From NCBI GenBank assembly GCA_006386115.1, contig VFIW01000019.1, positions 124,001 to 188,000 of the forward strand: a stretch of DNA of 64,000 nucleotides, read 5' to 3'. The notes under the pieces were generated by a model. It saw only the letters and a program-made list of their open reading frames with translations. It searched no databases and was not told the DNA's origin. The position numbers were made by a program, and so were the translations under genes. Below, one piece after another: positions 12,515 through 22,259 of the stretch. This DNA comes from Globisporangium splendens (taxonomy: Eukaryota > Oomycota > Peronosporomycetes > Pythiales > Pythiaceae). Positions within the stretch are counted from its first letter, which is position 1. The number at the start of each line of letters is the position of its first letter.

Positions 12515-12600
12515 CACAAACCACTTAGCTATGTTGCAAGTCCAACATTATCCCCGCCACCATGAACTGCAGTAGATCTAGGTTACGTCCATCGAAGTTA

Positions 12601-13495
12601 TTACTGAGTTTGTCTGCATGTGCATTCTGCGACAATAGTTGATAGATATGCATCTTCTGTTGTTGCTGCGAATGCAAGTGAGTCGCTTAGGGGCGAGTGC
12701 AAATGCACCAAGTGGTAGGGAATTGCAGCATTGATACGTTCGTGCAGCGCATTCATGGCGTACGCTTCCTCGGTGGTGAGTAGGTCAATTACGATCCCAT
12801 CATCCACCACGAGCAGCCTGGGACGATGGGCCTCTTGAGGGCGTCTTCAACACTAATTTTGCCCGATGGAGTCGCGGTACACTCGTCGATGCAATCTTGC
12901 CCACAGACGTCAAAAGGTAAACCATCGACTGCAACTTGGTGCCATACTTGGCGATTCACATGCAATTCGAGAGCACCACCTTGTGGAACGTGGTCCTCTA
13001 GAACTGCGCGACCAAGTCAGCCACACCAGTCTGTCATTCCTCTTGGCATTCGTGACAAATTGAATGAGCATCTCCATGTGAGCACTCAGCTCGAGCCCAT
13101 TTTCATTATTACTCTTTCCGTCGACGTCCGAATTCGCGTCTCTTGATGAAACATGCCATAACAGAGCGATTGGGGACATACTTGCGCTGAGCGCCACGGA
13201 ATACGTTGCCAGCAGCCCATTCGTCGTGCTCACCATCAACAACAGCGTGTTGAATCTCATGCCCAGCATATCAATGTCATCTCGGATGTCCAAAAGTTCG
13301 AGATGATCTGGTCGAGCACCTGGCAATGCAACATGTGCTTTCGGTAAAACATTCCAGGTCGTGGCCGCGTACGTCTGCAGAACCCGCGAGAGCACGAAAT
13401 GATCGCTGTGAGTCGCGACTGACGTAGTCGAACCTACATAAGAAATTGCGCTTCGAGTGCTTACGGCGACGAATTTCGTCCAATGTCATGCCCAA
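12601..13495 (-). pseudogene. Unidentified gene relic
   Basis: Several stretches of natural-looking protein follow each other on the minus strand in changing frames: MTLDEIRRRKHSKRNFL (13490-13440), then RVLQTYAATTWNVLPKAHV to MEMLIQFVTNAKRND (13390-13030), then VDGLPFDVCGQDCIDECTA with KISVEDALKRPIVP (about 12925-12815), then GIVIDLLTTEEAYAMNALHER (12805-12601). One change, near 13435, could be an intron (acceptor TTTCTTATGTAG). The others look like frameshifts, with stops between. I do not recognise the family. The truncated LINE copy 2 lies directly downstream. Confidence 0.4.
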
Positions 13496-13985
13496 AAATC
13501 CAAGAATAGGTAGCAGAAGCTCACCGCGGAAATATTCGGAGATACTCCCCAGAATGGAAATGTTTCTGGAAATATTACGTTTATTTGCTTTGTGCGTGAA
13601 ATATACGATGTAATATACAATTCGTTTTTGACAAATGGAAATATTTCAATAATTTTTTGTCCCACTTTTTTTTAATGTTAAATACTGTTAAATACTGTTA
13701 TTAACGCTAGTAAAATGCATCGCGTTAAATACTGTGAAAAAAAAGTCACATCCCTAGGTACGAGGGAAGAACGTTGAGAAACTACTGAGTGCAATTCATG
13801 GAACACCAAAAAAGCTCTCAAGAGCTGAGCACGAAATGCAATCAGTTTTGCTTTCGCGATCTCAAGTGAGCAGAAGCCCGATTCGACCTTTCCAGCATCA
13901 AAGACAACTCTGTTGCTCGCGAGATCTCATTCTGAGGGATCTACCTCATTGGAAGATACCGGTAGCTCGTTCGTGCCTCAAGAAA
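13496..13985. other. AT-rich spacer with AAATACTG motif cluster
   Basis: No gene is seen. It contains GGAAATATT/GAAATATAC-type AT-rich sequence and the second AAATACTG cluster (listed separately). The promoter of the gene at 13986 may lie in its last 100 bases. Confidence 0.4.
13674..13750. repeat. Cluster of AAATACTG-type short motifs (second copy)
   Basis: TTAAATACTG occurs three times in about 60 bases (two abutting), with GTTATTAACG and GCGTTAAATACTGTGAAAAAAAA. It matches the cluster at 3361-3470 in motif and composition, so the two places probably share a transposon-derived repeat. Confidence 0.4.
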
Positions 13986-14896
13986 ATGCCGTCGCCGACC
14001 GCGACTTCGACGCAGGAGGAGCTGCAAGCGAGTGCGACGTCGTATGCACGCGAGATCCTTGAGTTCGACCGCCCGACCGCCGTGCCGAGAGACCAGTGGG
14101 ACGGAAAAGTGGAGTCACACTTGGTCGGCAGGTTCTTCGACCTGCCGGATTGGTTTACAAGAGAAGTCTCGCAAGTCGAAAGGCACCGCACGGTCACCAG
14201 ATATCGCGAAGAAACGAGAAACGGATTAATTTGGATACGGGGCTGCGCGTTTTCGCGGACATCATGTCACTGGGCACGACGGAGATCGCCGGTGTTGCTG
14301 CTACGTCCACGTGAGTGTTCCTTTTAATCAATGCGCTTGTCTTTTTCAGGTATTGCAACAACCCTGTCGTTCTTGTACTACTGCTCTTAGCGTCCGGGTC
14401 CCGTACGAGGAAGAAGAGACGTACACAGAGGACATAACAGAGTACCGGCTGAACATGGGTAGATTCCAGCAATGGGTCTTGAGTGCGCGTCAGGAAGTTA
14501 ACGCCTTCTTCCAGCGGTCCGACTATGCCTTTGTTTTGTCAGTGAAGCACATCAAAGACCTCATCTGTGTATTGTGCTGCGGTGATTTTTGTGCGCTATA
14601 GAGAACAGGCGAGCAATCGAGACGAGATTCAACAAGTGGAAGCGCTACTACAGAGAATTGAAGAAAGAATTGCTCAATTGGAGCAATCAAGCGCTCGCCA
14701 CGAGCAGTTTGAGCATTTGCGCCATGAGTTTCGCCAGCAAGTGGAGCAGGACCAGCTCACCTCCCAACAAGTACGAAACGTTGTGGCCGAGTTGCATACA
14801 CGGATGAACGATATGGAACAGATGCAACGGGACGGGGTTGTCATCAATGACGAGGACTTTAACAGGTGGGCAGGAACGCCAATGCGAGCTATCTAG
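13986..14896 (+). CDS. Unassigned protein with C-terminal coiled coil; intron-containing or frame-disrupted
   Basis: I do not recognise this family. An ATG at 13986 opens MPSPTATSTQEELQASATSY, then LEFDRPTAVPRDQWDGKVE and LPDWFTREVSQVERHRTV. Near 14222 the conserved reading moves to another frame (INLDTGLRVFADIMSLGTTEIAGVA); the relic at 2655 keeps the same two blocks in one frame, so an indel is likely here. A plausible intron follows (GTGAGT at about 14310, TTTTTCAG at about 14349), then VRVPYEEEETYTEDITEY and FQQWVLSARQEVNAFFQR. A second plausible intron ends at 14601 (CTATAG). The last part, to a stop at 14896, is strongly heptad-like (EIQQVEALLQRIEERIAQLEQ and on), a predicted coiled coil of about 80 residues. 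Exon limits are uncertain and the gene may be a pseudogene. Confidence 0.4.
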
Positions 14897-15065
14897 CCCT
14901 CCACTGTCCACACATCAGGAGGAGCACGACCTGAGCACTGTCGCTTACCTGTTTGATTTTAGTTACCAAGTATATTTGGATAGCGTGCATATCAAAAGTA
15001 ATCAATCCACTCAGCCAATATAAAAGCTACTTCGAAGTATGCACTAATCATTCTTGTTTCGTAAC
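14897..15065. other. Short spacer between convergent genes
   Basis: This lies between the 3' end of the coiled-coil gene (plus) and the 3' end of the SecA-like gene (minus). Nothing is recognised in it. Confidence 0.4.
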
Positions 15066-15443
15066 TCACTTCTCTCCAGTTTTCCCCTTGTCGAGCATGC
15101 TTCCTAGATTCTTGGCATCTTGATGCGCCTTCTCCAATACTACAATGTCTTGTCGATCTTTCAGTTGTTTCGCCGGGATACTTCTCTTCTTCTCCGACTC
15201 CCTTTTCATCTCCAGCATGGCATTGTGAGATAAATACCAGGCTCCTAAAACGCTGAGATATCGGTATCGGGCTGCATCCTCGGCGCGGGCTTCACTTGAA
15301 TGCTTCAGCTTTAGATCTACTTCCACAACTCGATGGTTAGCCAGCACCTTGACATTTTGTCTTTTTCCTTGTCCAACATCGATCCGTGGGTCTTGACGCA
15401 AGATATCCTTCAAATGCTGCTCACTCATCTTCTTCGGCAGCAC
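15066..15443 (-). CDS. Probable last exon of the SecA-like gene
   Basis: A lysine/glutamate-rich open frame of about 125 codons ends at 15066. It can be read upstream of its first Met as YDVDVDAVLPKKMSEQHLKDI. It lies directly after the 1,317-codon frame, in the same direction. Between them is an intron-like stretch with GTATTTTG (about 15527), a CTAAC branch-like motif and an AG (about 15469), but the obvious GT/AG pair does not keep the phase. Either another splice pair is used or the tail belongs to a separate small gene. Function is unknown; the helix-rich, charged composition suggests a coiled or disordered tail. Confidence 0.45.
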   Translation of the reverse strand: MLPKKMSEQHLKDILRQDPRIDVGQGKRQNVKVLANHRVVEVDLKLKHSSEARAEDAARYRYLSVLGAWYLSHNAMLEMKRESEKKRSIPAKQLKDRQDIVVLEKAHQDAKNLGSMLDKGKTGEK

Positions 15444-15453
15444 CGCGTCTACA

Positions 15454-18400
15454 TCAACATCGTACTCGCCGACACAAAATAGTTAGCATAAGTACATCCC
15501 GCAAGCATAACACTACTAGATAAACGTCGAGCAAAATACTTATCTCGGTCATTCGCGACGGATCTAGAACGTGCATGTAAACACCGCCAGCGATTCCATG
15601 TGTGACTTTGTTGCGCGCCAGCACTTGTGAGAGGTACTTTGCAGCGGCTACTGCAGCTTTCGTTTTTTTGTCTTGCTCCTTGGGTGTATCTTTTTGTGAG
15701 TCCTTGATCTTCTTCAATGGGAATTGGAAGGGGTTTGTCTGGGCATCCTTGGCATCTTTCTCATCTGTGCTTGACCGAGAAGGGTTGGTGGCTGATTGAT
15801 CGCTTTTCCGCGCATCATTCTTTCCACCAGCAGCTGGGTCCTTCCGGTACAGCCAGCATAATAGCTGGTGCCCCGAATTCTCTTCCAACTCTTGATGCAC
15901 GATAACTCGCATTCCATTGAGCTGGTCGACCGTTGGATTGGATCCGGTGAGTTCATAATGAAATGCGCGAAACAAGCAATTCAAGTCATCTTGGCTGTCG
16001 TCGTACGATCGGTCTGTTGCGCCACTTTGAGAGGTGGATCGCTGGGCAGGCGTGATATAGGAGAGATTTGTGCCACCCGCTGGCACCTTTAGCGATGAAG
16101 CCTCTTCTCGCAGCTTTGTTTTCACGCCGGCGTCGTTGTCACCTATTTCGGCATCCTGAAGTTTCTTGTCTCGGAGTAAGACAACTTGCACTTTTAGAGC
16201 CTGGCACAATATACCCAATGCAAGTCGACTCTGCACGGGTCCGCCTCTGATCACCTGGTCGAGAGTGCTATACACTTTCGAAGACACGACTTCATCGGAC
16301 AAATAGTTGTTGACTTGCTTGAGCCATCGGGTAGTTTTCGCCTCCTTGGCGGCTCCTGGTTGTAACCGATTGAAGTGACTCTGTTTCTTTATCAATCGAG
16401 CACCTTTCGCATCAATATAGCGAGTACACAGCTCAGCGACAATTTTCTCGGTGGCACGGTGAAGTCCTCTTGATACCACCATGTTGATTGCCTTGTGCAA
16501 TTGAGAAGATATCTCTGTCACGCAAACCTTGATGATCTCACTTTCCAAGAAAGCTCGCTGCATATCAGGAACTTGGTTGTTTGATCGGAAAATAGGATCC
16601 TCAAATTGCTTCAGCATTTCCGATGGGGCTAACGATACCTGGCTCTTGAAATATCCTTCCACTTCGCGCACGATTGAGTTGGTGAAACTGACAGATAGTT
16701 GGATGCATTTCCCAAAATCAGCGCCATCCATGGCGTAGCAGACCAAATTCGCGAAAGTTGATACTCTCTTGCAATCGGACTTCTTCGCTTTATTAAGGAG
16801 GCTTTTCAGGAATCTGTTGCCAATTCTTTCCAGCTCGGTGGGCTGGCGCAATACTTGGCTATGAGCATGCTGGACAAGTGCTTGCTCGTTTAGCGCTTGA
16901 TTATTGCAGTGCCAGAATTGGCTAAGCAGCAAGTTCATGGACTGTATGTGTTCCTTGGTTGTTCGTCGCACACTGTGCTCGATATCCTGTTCCAACTGCT
17001 TGAGCAGTGTTTCCAAACCTTGCTCGACGCCCATATTGACTCCTTTGACGACAACTTTTGTTGCAACCACTTTGAAGATCTGGTTTTGGTGTTTCAGCCA
17101 GCCGTTCTTGAAAGCTTCTCTCATCGTTTGAGCTGCGCGATGCCGCAGCTGATTATTTATCAGAATGCGGTCATGAAGCTTCCACATCATTTGCTTCGCT
17201 CTTGCTACACCGTTGCTGACCCCTGTCTTTAGCGAAGCCCAGGGTCTTGTAATACATTTCCATGCTGCACGCTTCGCTGATTGAAATCCTCTATAACCAG
17301 CTTCCTTCAACTTGACGAGGCTTTGCCGAAATCCTTCACGTGCAACAGACTTGCAGCATTTCGCGATTCCGCCACAAACCAGTGAGATCGCTACGGAAAT
17401 TGCTTTGTTTGTGAAGTAGTCTCGCAAGTCCAAATTCCCCGTAACTAGACCTTCTATCCCAGCAGCAAGGTCACTGACAGCTTCAGCGATGAGACCCATC
17501 CCGACATTAGCAAACCCAAAGCACATGAGACCAATGCCACCGAGAAGTTGAAGAGTACCAAGTATTGTGACGAATAGTGCACTCCACGAAAACTTCCACT
17601 TCTTCTCTTCCGTGATGTCGAGCAAGCCCTGAAAGGCGAGCGGGTCGAAGAACTCGAAAAATACGTCACGAGCAAATGGATCATCCTGAAGAAACGGCCG
17701 AAATTTCACCTGAATTGTGCTGTCGTCTTCAAAAGATTTCAGCTTTTCTATGAGCTCCTTGCAGTTGATTTCAAGCATCTGGTAAATGCCCAGCACGTTG
17801 TTAATCTGGCGGATCAACTGGTTGTCTCTTTTCGAAGCGTCCGTGACAAGCACTGCAAGGGGCATGAATCGCTTTGAGTCTCGACCCAGTGCTGGAATGG
17901 AAGCGTCAAGGTGTTCGATGATCGTATCACGATACTTTGCCGCAACAAGTTCCTTCCCATGTTTCAGCGATAGTACGTGGACCATGTTAATATTCGCAGA
18001 TGCTGCAACAGCGACCTCGTCCATTTTCAAAGCGTTCTGGATATCCAGCAGTGCGAAGTCTAGCAATTTCCTTTGGTTGGGCTTGTGCGCTAACTTGACA
18101 TAATCGATGGATCGCTGCATCAAGTGGAAGGGATTGTTGATGACTCGTCTGTGCTTGTGATCTTCACCAATCTTGACAATGAACGATTCCCACTTTTTCT
18201 GGATTGTTTCGTAGGTTGAATCGTACACTTTCCCCTTAGAAAGGACATCCATTCGCTCGCTGCTCAGTTGATCCACGAAAAGAGCAAATCTTGCTCGCAA
18301 ACACGCCAAGTCTTGAACGCCTTTTGCATACATGAGTGTTTTTCTTTGGTCGCTGCAGATTTCGCGGGCAAACGTGCCATGGAATTGAACAAAGTCCAAA

Positions 18401-19407
18401 AACAGCAAATCTTTCGTTTTCGCCCACTCAATGTCCTTCGTTGCTGCAACTGATTCTTCTTCTGCTGCTTTCTGTTGCAGCTCACGCAGCATGGCGTTTC
18501 GTGTCCAGAAATCGGATTCCTTCGCTGGGTAGAGTCCAAGAATCATTGCAGACCCAGGTTGCCCCGCACGTCCCGCTCGTCCATCGCCTTGAATTCGAAC
18601 TCGTTCGTTCGTGGGGATCGTGACTTGAACACAAAAAAGACCGCCATTGCGCACCACAATAGGATGATTCTTGTAATCTGTTCCTCTGGATCCGAAGCTG
18701 GTCGTAATCACAACGTCTCCGGGTTGCAACTCGTTTGCTACTTGATCCGCCACGTTAGGCTTGTCATTTGTGAGGTACAGAACAAGCCTCCGCACGCCTT
18801 CGATCTTTAAAGCAGAAAGCTTTTTGTGCCATTCCTTTCCGTCGTTGACATCTTCACACAAGAGCAGCACTGTTCGCCTTTTTCTAATAGCGTAAAGCAC
18901 GTAGTGCTGAACCAACGCCTCAAATTCGACTGTGGAGTTGTGGAGAACTGCAGGGATATTTGTGAACTTTCTTGATTTGTGGCGCGGGAGAAACAAAAAG
19001 CTGGGTCGCAGTTTTTCGCGTAGGGCTAGACAAGCGCGTTCCCGATCTGCTGCGTCGCCAACGGTTCCCGATAATCCGATGATCTTGCTGTACATGTTGA
19101 TCATGCCCATGTTCGACAAGAACGTCGCTGGCAATCCTTCGGCGCTTAACCTCGATTGGTTCACAATTTGCAGAAACTGCTGTGTGCCATCCGAATAAGC
19201 CGATGAAAACATTACTTCACCAGAATGCGTCGAGTCGAGCGGGATTACCTCGTCCGAGTGATTCAAGTAATGATAACCTTCTTTTAAATCGGACTGCACC
19301 GATGCGCAGTTCTCTAAGTAGCGAGGCAGCTTCCAACCCACCATATCTCTGAAAAATTGCGGGATCTCGCTGTCTTCAAGTAGATACTCGTCTGGCTTGG
19401 GATCCAT
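15454..19407 (-). CDS. Eukaryotic SecA-like protein, C-terminal part (helicase motifs IV-VI, hydrophobic region, OTU-like motif)
   Basis: This 1,317-codon frame continues the SecA-type motor started at 21821. It has the equivalent of AKIVGLTGTLG (MYSKIIGLSGTVG, about residue 105), PGDVVITTSFGSRGTDYK (about 230) and the arginine-finger motif VRIQGDGRAGRAGQPGSA (about 270), all collinear with the second RecA-like domain of bacterial SecA. A helical region follows, then a glycine-rich hydrophobic segment at about 620-680 (LQLLGGIGLMCFGFANVG, ISVAISLVCGGIA). Near residue 1,140 the run DDLNCLFRAFHYEL resembles the D-x-N-C-L-F motif of OTU cysteine proteases, but a matching late histidine is uncertain. 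Bacterial SecA drives protein export; the role of these long eukaryotic relatives is not known to me. A likely intron (GTAAGT near 19503, CTGTAG near 19412) precedes this part. Confidence 0.7.
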   Translation of the reverse strand: MDPKPDEYLLEDSEIPQFFRDMVGWKLPRYLENCASVQSDLKEGYHYLNHSDEVIPLDSTHSGEVMFSSAYSDGTQQFLQIVNQSRLSAEGLPATFLSNMGMINMYSKIIGLSGTVGDAADRERACLALREKLRPSFLFLPRHKSRKFTNIPAVLHNSTVEFEALVQHYVLYAIRKRRTVLLLCEDVNDGKEWHKKLSALKIEGVRRLVLYLTNDKPNVADQVANELQPGDVVITTSFGSRGTDYKNHPIVVRNGGLFCVQVTIPTNERVRIQGDGRAGRAGQPGSAMILGLYPAKESDFWTRNAMLRELQQKAAEEESVAATKDIEWAKTKDLLFLDFVQFHGTFAREICSDQRKTLMYAKGVQDLACLRARFALFVDQLSSERMDVLSKGKVYDSTYETIQKKWESFIVKIGEDHKHRRVINNPFHLMQRSIDYVKLAHKPNQRKLLDFALLDIQNALKMDEVAVAASANINMVHVLSLKHGKELVAAKYRDTIIEHLDASIPALGRDSKRFMPLAVLVTDASKRDNQLIRQINNVLGIYQMLEINCKELIEKLKSFEDDSTIQVKFRPFLQDDPFARDVFFEFFDPLAFQGLLDITEEKKWKFSWSALFVTILGTLQLLGGIGLMCFGFANVGMGLIAEAVSDLAAGIEGLVTGNLDLRDYFTNKAISVAISLVCGGIAKCCKSVAREGFRQSLVKLKEAGYRGFQSAKRAAWKCITRPWASLKTGVSNGVARAKQMMWKLHDRILINNQLRHRAAQTMREAFKNGWLKHQNQIFKVVATKVVVKGVNMGVEQGLETLLKQLEQDIEHSVRRTTKEHIQSMNLLLSQFWHCNNQALNEQALVQHAHSQVLRQPTELERIGNRFLKSLLNKAKKSDCKRVSTFANLVCYAMDGADFGKCIQLSVSFTNSIVREVEGYFKSQVSLAPSEMLKQFEDPIFRSNNQVPDMQRAFLESEIIKVCVTEISSQLHKAINMVVSRGLHRATEKIVAELCTRYIDAKGARLIKKQSHFNRLQPGAAKEAKTTRWLKQVNNYLSDEVVSSKVYSTLDQVIRGGPVQSRLALGILCQALKVQVVLLRDKKLQDAEIGDNDAGVKTKLREEASSLKVPAGGTNLSYITPAQRSTSQSGATDRSYDDSQDDLNCLFRAFHYELTGSNPTVDQLNGMRVIVHQELEENSGHQLLCWLYRKDPAAGGKNDARKSDQSATNPSRSSTDEKDAKDAQTNPFQFPLKKIKDSQKDTPKEQDKKTKAAVAAAKYLSQVLARNKVTHGIAGGVYMHVLDPSRMTEISILLDVYLVVLCLRDVLMLTILCRRVRC

Positions 19408-19586
19408 TTCTACAGGGAACGCACCAGCATTATATCATTCCAACGCGTCAGTCGATTTGCGGCAGAATCCATGTCGAGAGAAAGTTTAGTGCAATTTCAC
19501 TTACCATGAGATCTTGATTCAACTGCTTCACTCTCAAGAGATCTGTCGCCTTCGCACTGGGAGTCACACGGTAGCCACATCATTCG

Positions 19587-21821
19587 TCACATGTCGTTGA
19601 CGTCAGGAAGAATATTCTCGCCGTGTTGGCCATGAGATTTGACCATTTGGTGGACGACCGCATAAACTCTAAAAAGCGAGGTAGATCCGACGATCGGCGC
19701 CGATAACATGTTGCTATCAGTTGCGCGGTCAACAACGATGCTGTCGACTTCATCGATTATCAGCAGACTTCGCGAGCGGTTGCCTGTAACCTTCCGAAAG
19801 AATAGCGACTCACGCAAGTGATCCGCAGCAAAGCTTAGCAACGTCCCATATACAATGTTCGCTTCATACACTGCGACTGTTTCCTTGTTGTTGTGAGATG
19901 TGGTCAAAAGTGCTCTGCAAGAGGATCTGAGCGCCGAGTAGAGATACCCGTACTCACGGACGGCATCCAAGGCGAGCTGATCACTATTCGTGACAATGTC
20001 GACGTAGTGACCACGGCCACTGAAGTGCATGGCTATAATGACGATCACCAAAGCCTTTCCTTCGCCCGTGTGCATTTGAGTGAATCGAGACGCACGTATC
20101 CCTGGCTGGTTTGCCAAGTCACTTTCCATGAACTCGCCGTGCTCAGACAAGCGTTCTTTCACAGCAAACAACACGGCTAGCCATTGCGTCGCCCTAACTT
20201 TGATTGGTTTACCTCTTCGTTTCGAGGCAAAGTATATCACACTGCCAATATACGAGAGTTGGGCTTTCAAGTCGCTATCCCGCGGAAACTCGAGTTCACA
20301 ACGGTTGTGCTCGTCGAATGGTAGTGCCTCTTGTCCGATGAGTAACTTCAAAGCGCTTTCCAAATCCTTCACATCTCGTGCCACTGCCTCGATATCCTCA
20401 TCGGTCAGTCGATTCGTTTGTTCGACGCAAGCATTTTCTCGGGCAACAAGACGAGTGATTTCAGCTAATTCTAGCTCTTGCAGCGTATCGGCGTTGTGAT
20501 CGTCGAGTATCGACCCTTCTTCGTTTAAAAGCTGAGTCAAATATGCTGCCACCTCTTGCTGAAAGGACTCGAAGCGGTCGTTTATCGTTCTGGAAGAGGT
20601 TTCCGACGTTCGCAGCAGTAGCCCCATCATTGCATCTTCCAGATCCGAAATCGTCCAGCAAACCTCTGAAAGTATGCGTAGGACGTTCGTCCCCCACTCG
20701 GTACCGGATTTGCCCCAGCATCGGTCTTCAATGCACTCCAAATAGTACACAAATAATTGCTGCAACTGAAGCACTGCTGCCTTGTCATTTGGGTCGATTC
20801 CGTAGCGGGTGCAAATCACATCTTGGCGTGTAACACTTTCTGCAAGCCGCCGGATATCTTGAAGGCATATTGGCTGTACGCCGGTACGGACAAAAGGGAA
20901 GCAGGCCAACAATTCTTCAACATTGAAGTGAGGCGTTGACTCTTGGGGTATCGACGATGTCACTGACTCGTCATTGGGCTGCTTCGCTTGAGTTTGCTGA
21001 GTGTGCAGATACACCACAAGTTCCAGGCGCTCAACTAGCAACGGCAGGACATCAGCGTACTCGTGCAGTACCTCTTCCCAGAATCCCAAGCTCTCTTCAC
21101 GTCCCAAGACCACCTGCTCGCGCGTGAGACGGAAAACAACAGCACAAAGCCGCGCAAAAAGCACCCAAGATGGCGGCGGCGCGCGAATAACAACCGCAGC
21201 CACTAGATCCGTCAGCTGTGTTGCTTCTTCTGCGTGTAACATATCCGACACGATCCCTGCTGTGTCGAACACTTCTGATGCCGTCGAAAGGGACGCAAGC
21301 CCGTCCACTACGTGATCAAATGAAAACTGGGCTTCTCTCTGCGTGTAGTCCCAAATGACTTGCAGATCGCTGGCAAGCCGCTGGCAGTTGGCTTCAGTAT
21401 CTTCGTCGTCTGTATCCTCACTAGACACAGCGCGTTCGCTCAACGCACAGTAGTGCGCAAGCACTCGCTCGAAAGTAGCCGTTCTTGTTGCAGACTCATT
21501 CCTTGTAGCTACATGGGCGCGACGCGCATCATCAGCCGCATTCATGCTGCTGCGTGGACTTGGTGCCCTCGTACTGCCATCAACGTCGCCATCGGGGACT
21601 TCCACGAGCGTGTACTCTTCAAACGCGGGATCTGCCTCGAGCGCCACGACGTCGAGCGCGTCCACTTGCAGCTCGTTCTCCACAAACGCTTCCCACTCGT
21701 CGAGCGGAGACACGTCGCCGTCATGGCTGCTTCCCGCTTCTTCGTGCTGCACAGAGACGATATCTGCAGTAGAATCTTGAAGTGTGTCGCGTCGGGATCT
21801 TGCTCTTTGACTTACTGCCAT
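19587..21821 (-). CDS. Eukaryotic SecA-like protein, N-terminal part (DEAD-like ATPase domain)
   Basis: The start is taken at the ATG at 21821 (MAVSQRARSRRD). The frame stays open for 23 codons upstream but without an ATG. About 560 residues of acidic and helical sequence precede a SecA-type DEAD domain: QMHTGEGKALV (about residue 583), VDIVTNSDQLALDAVREY, ANIVYGTLLSFAADHLRE and the Walker B motif LLIIDEVDSIVVD (about 690). In SecA the Walker A ends TGEGK(T/S); here it is TGEGKA, so the magnesium-binding hydroxyl is missing while the lysine and DEVD remain. The frame ends at 19587 (VNDM then TGA). Downstream, KATDLLRVKQLNQDLM before 19503 reads like the next piece in another frame, so an extra intron or a disabling indel lies between 19640 and 19560. 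The two large frames most likely form one gene of about 2,100 residues. Confidence 0.7.
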   Translation of the reverse strand: MAVSQRARSRRDTLQDSTADIVSVQHEEAGSSHDGDVSPLDEWEAFVENELQVDALDVVALEADPAFEEYTLVEVPDGDVDGSTRAPSPRSSMNAADDARRAHVATRNESATRTATFERVLAHYCALSERAVSSEDTDDEDTEANCQRLASDLQVIWDYTQREAQFSFDHVVDGLASLSTASEVFDTAGIVSDMLHAEEATQLTDLVAAVVIRAPPPSWVLFARLCAVVFRLTREQVVLGREESLGFWEEVLHEYADVLPLLVERLELVVYLHTQQTQAKQPNDESVTSSIPQESTPHFNVEELLACFPFVRTGVQPICLQDIRRLAESVTRQDVICTRYGIDPNDKAAVLQLQQLFVYYLECIEDRCWGKSGTEWGTNVLRILSEVCWTISDLEDAMMGLLLRTSETSSRTINDRFESFQQEVAAYLTQLLNEEGSILDDHNADTLQELELAEITRLVARENACVEQTNRLTDEDIEAVARDVKDLESALKLLIGQEALPFDEHNRCELEFPRDSDLKAQLSYIGSVIYFASKRRGKPIKVRATQWLAVLFAVKERLSEHGEFMESDLANQPGIRASRFTQMHTGEGKALVIVIIAMHFSGRGHYVDIVTNSDQLALDAVREYGYLYSALRSSCRALLTTSHNNKETVAVYEANIVYGTLLSFAADHLRESLFFRKVTGNRSRSLLIIDEVDSIVVDRATDSNMLSAPIVGSTSLFRVYAVVHQMVKSHGQHGENILPDVNDM

Positions 21822-22259
21822 CCACGAATAAGAGCTGCAGTTACTTTCAACTTGCGCAGCCTGCAAAAACTCGAGCGGAAGAAAACACACTTAATGCCAA
21901 TAAACGATGATCCTGGCAGTTTGGAAACCACCCTTTTGATCGAGGAAACCACGAACATCCCTTTATCTTTATAAGGTGAGGTATATTTAGGTTCATCGTC
22001 GTGACCTACCACGAACATACCTTTCGAGGAACCCATTCGAAGCAAGTGAACTCCACTAACCTCACTTTTCACATTTGCGCTATCCAGTGGCAACCCTCTC
22101 AGTCCCCGAGAATACTTGTCGCGCAGCCAGCAACTCCATCCAGCGGTCAGATTTTTTCCTTCGAGTTGATTTTGCCGATGAAGTACGTCTAACCCTCATG
22201 GGGTGCTAATTGAAACCAGTCATCAATGCACTGATTCTCTGTTCAGCGGCTAGATACAG
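21822..22259. other. Upstream region of the SecA-like gene, with a 43-bp LINE tail
   Basis: No gene is seen. The stretch should hold the SecA-like promoter. It is interrupted by the micro-insertion at 21965-22007. The remainder is unremarkable. Confidence 0.4.
21965..22007 (-). mobile_element. 43-bp LINE 3'-end insertion with target duplication
   Basis: These bases match the extreme 3' end of LINE copy 1 (8351-8393) at 42 of 43 positions by eye, including CTTTATAAGGTGAGGTATAT. They are flanked by a 17-bp direct repeat with one mismatch: ACCACGAACATCCCTTT at 21948-21964 and ACCACGAACATACCTTT at 22008-22024. This is the structure of a LINE insertion that copied only its last 43 bases. It lies 150-190 bp upstream of the SecA-like start codon. 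Confidence 0.85.

Noticed and set aside
12505..12530. Target-site duplication for LINE copy 2
   Set aside because: CACAAACCAC on the right has no match beside the 3' end on the left; the copy may have been trimmed by a later deletion.
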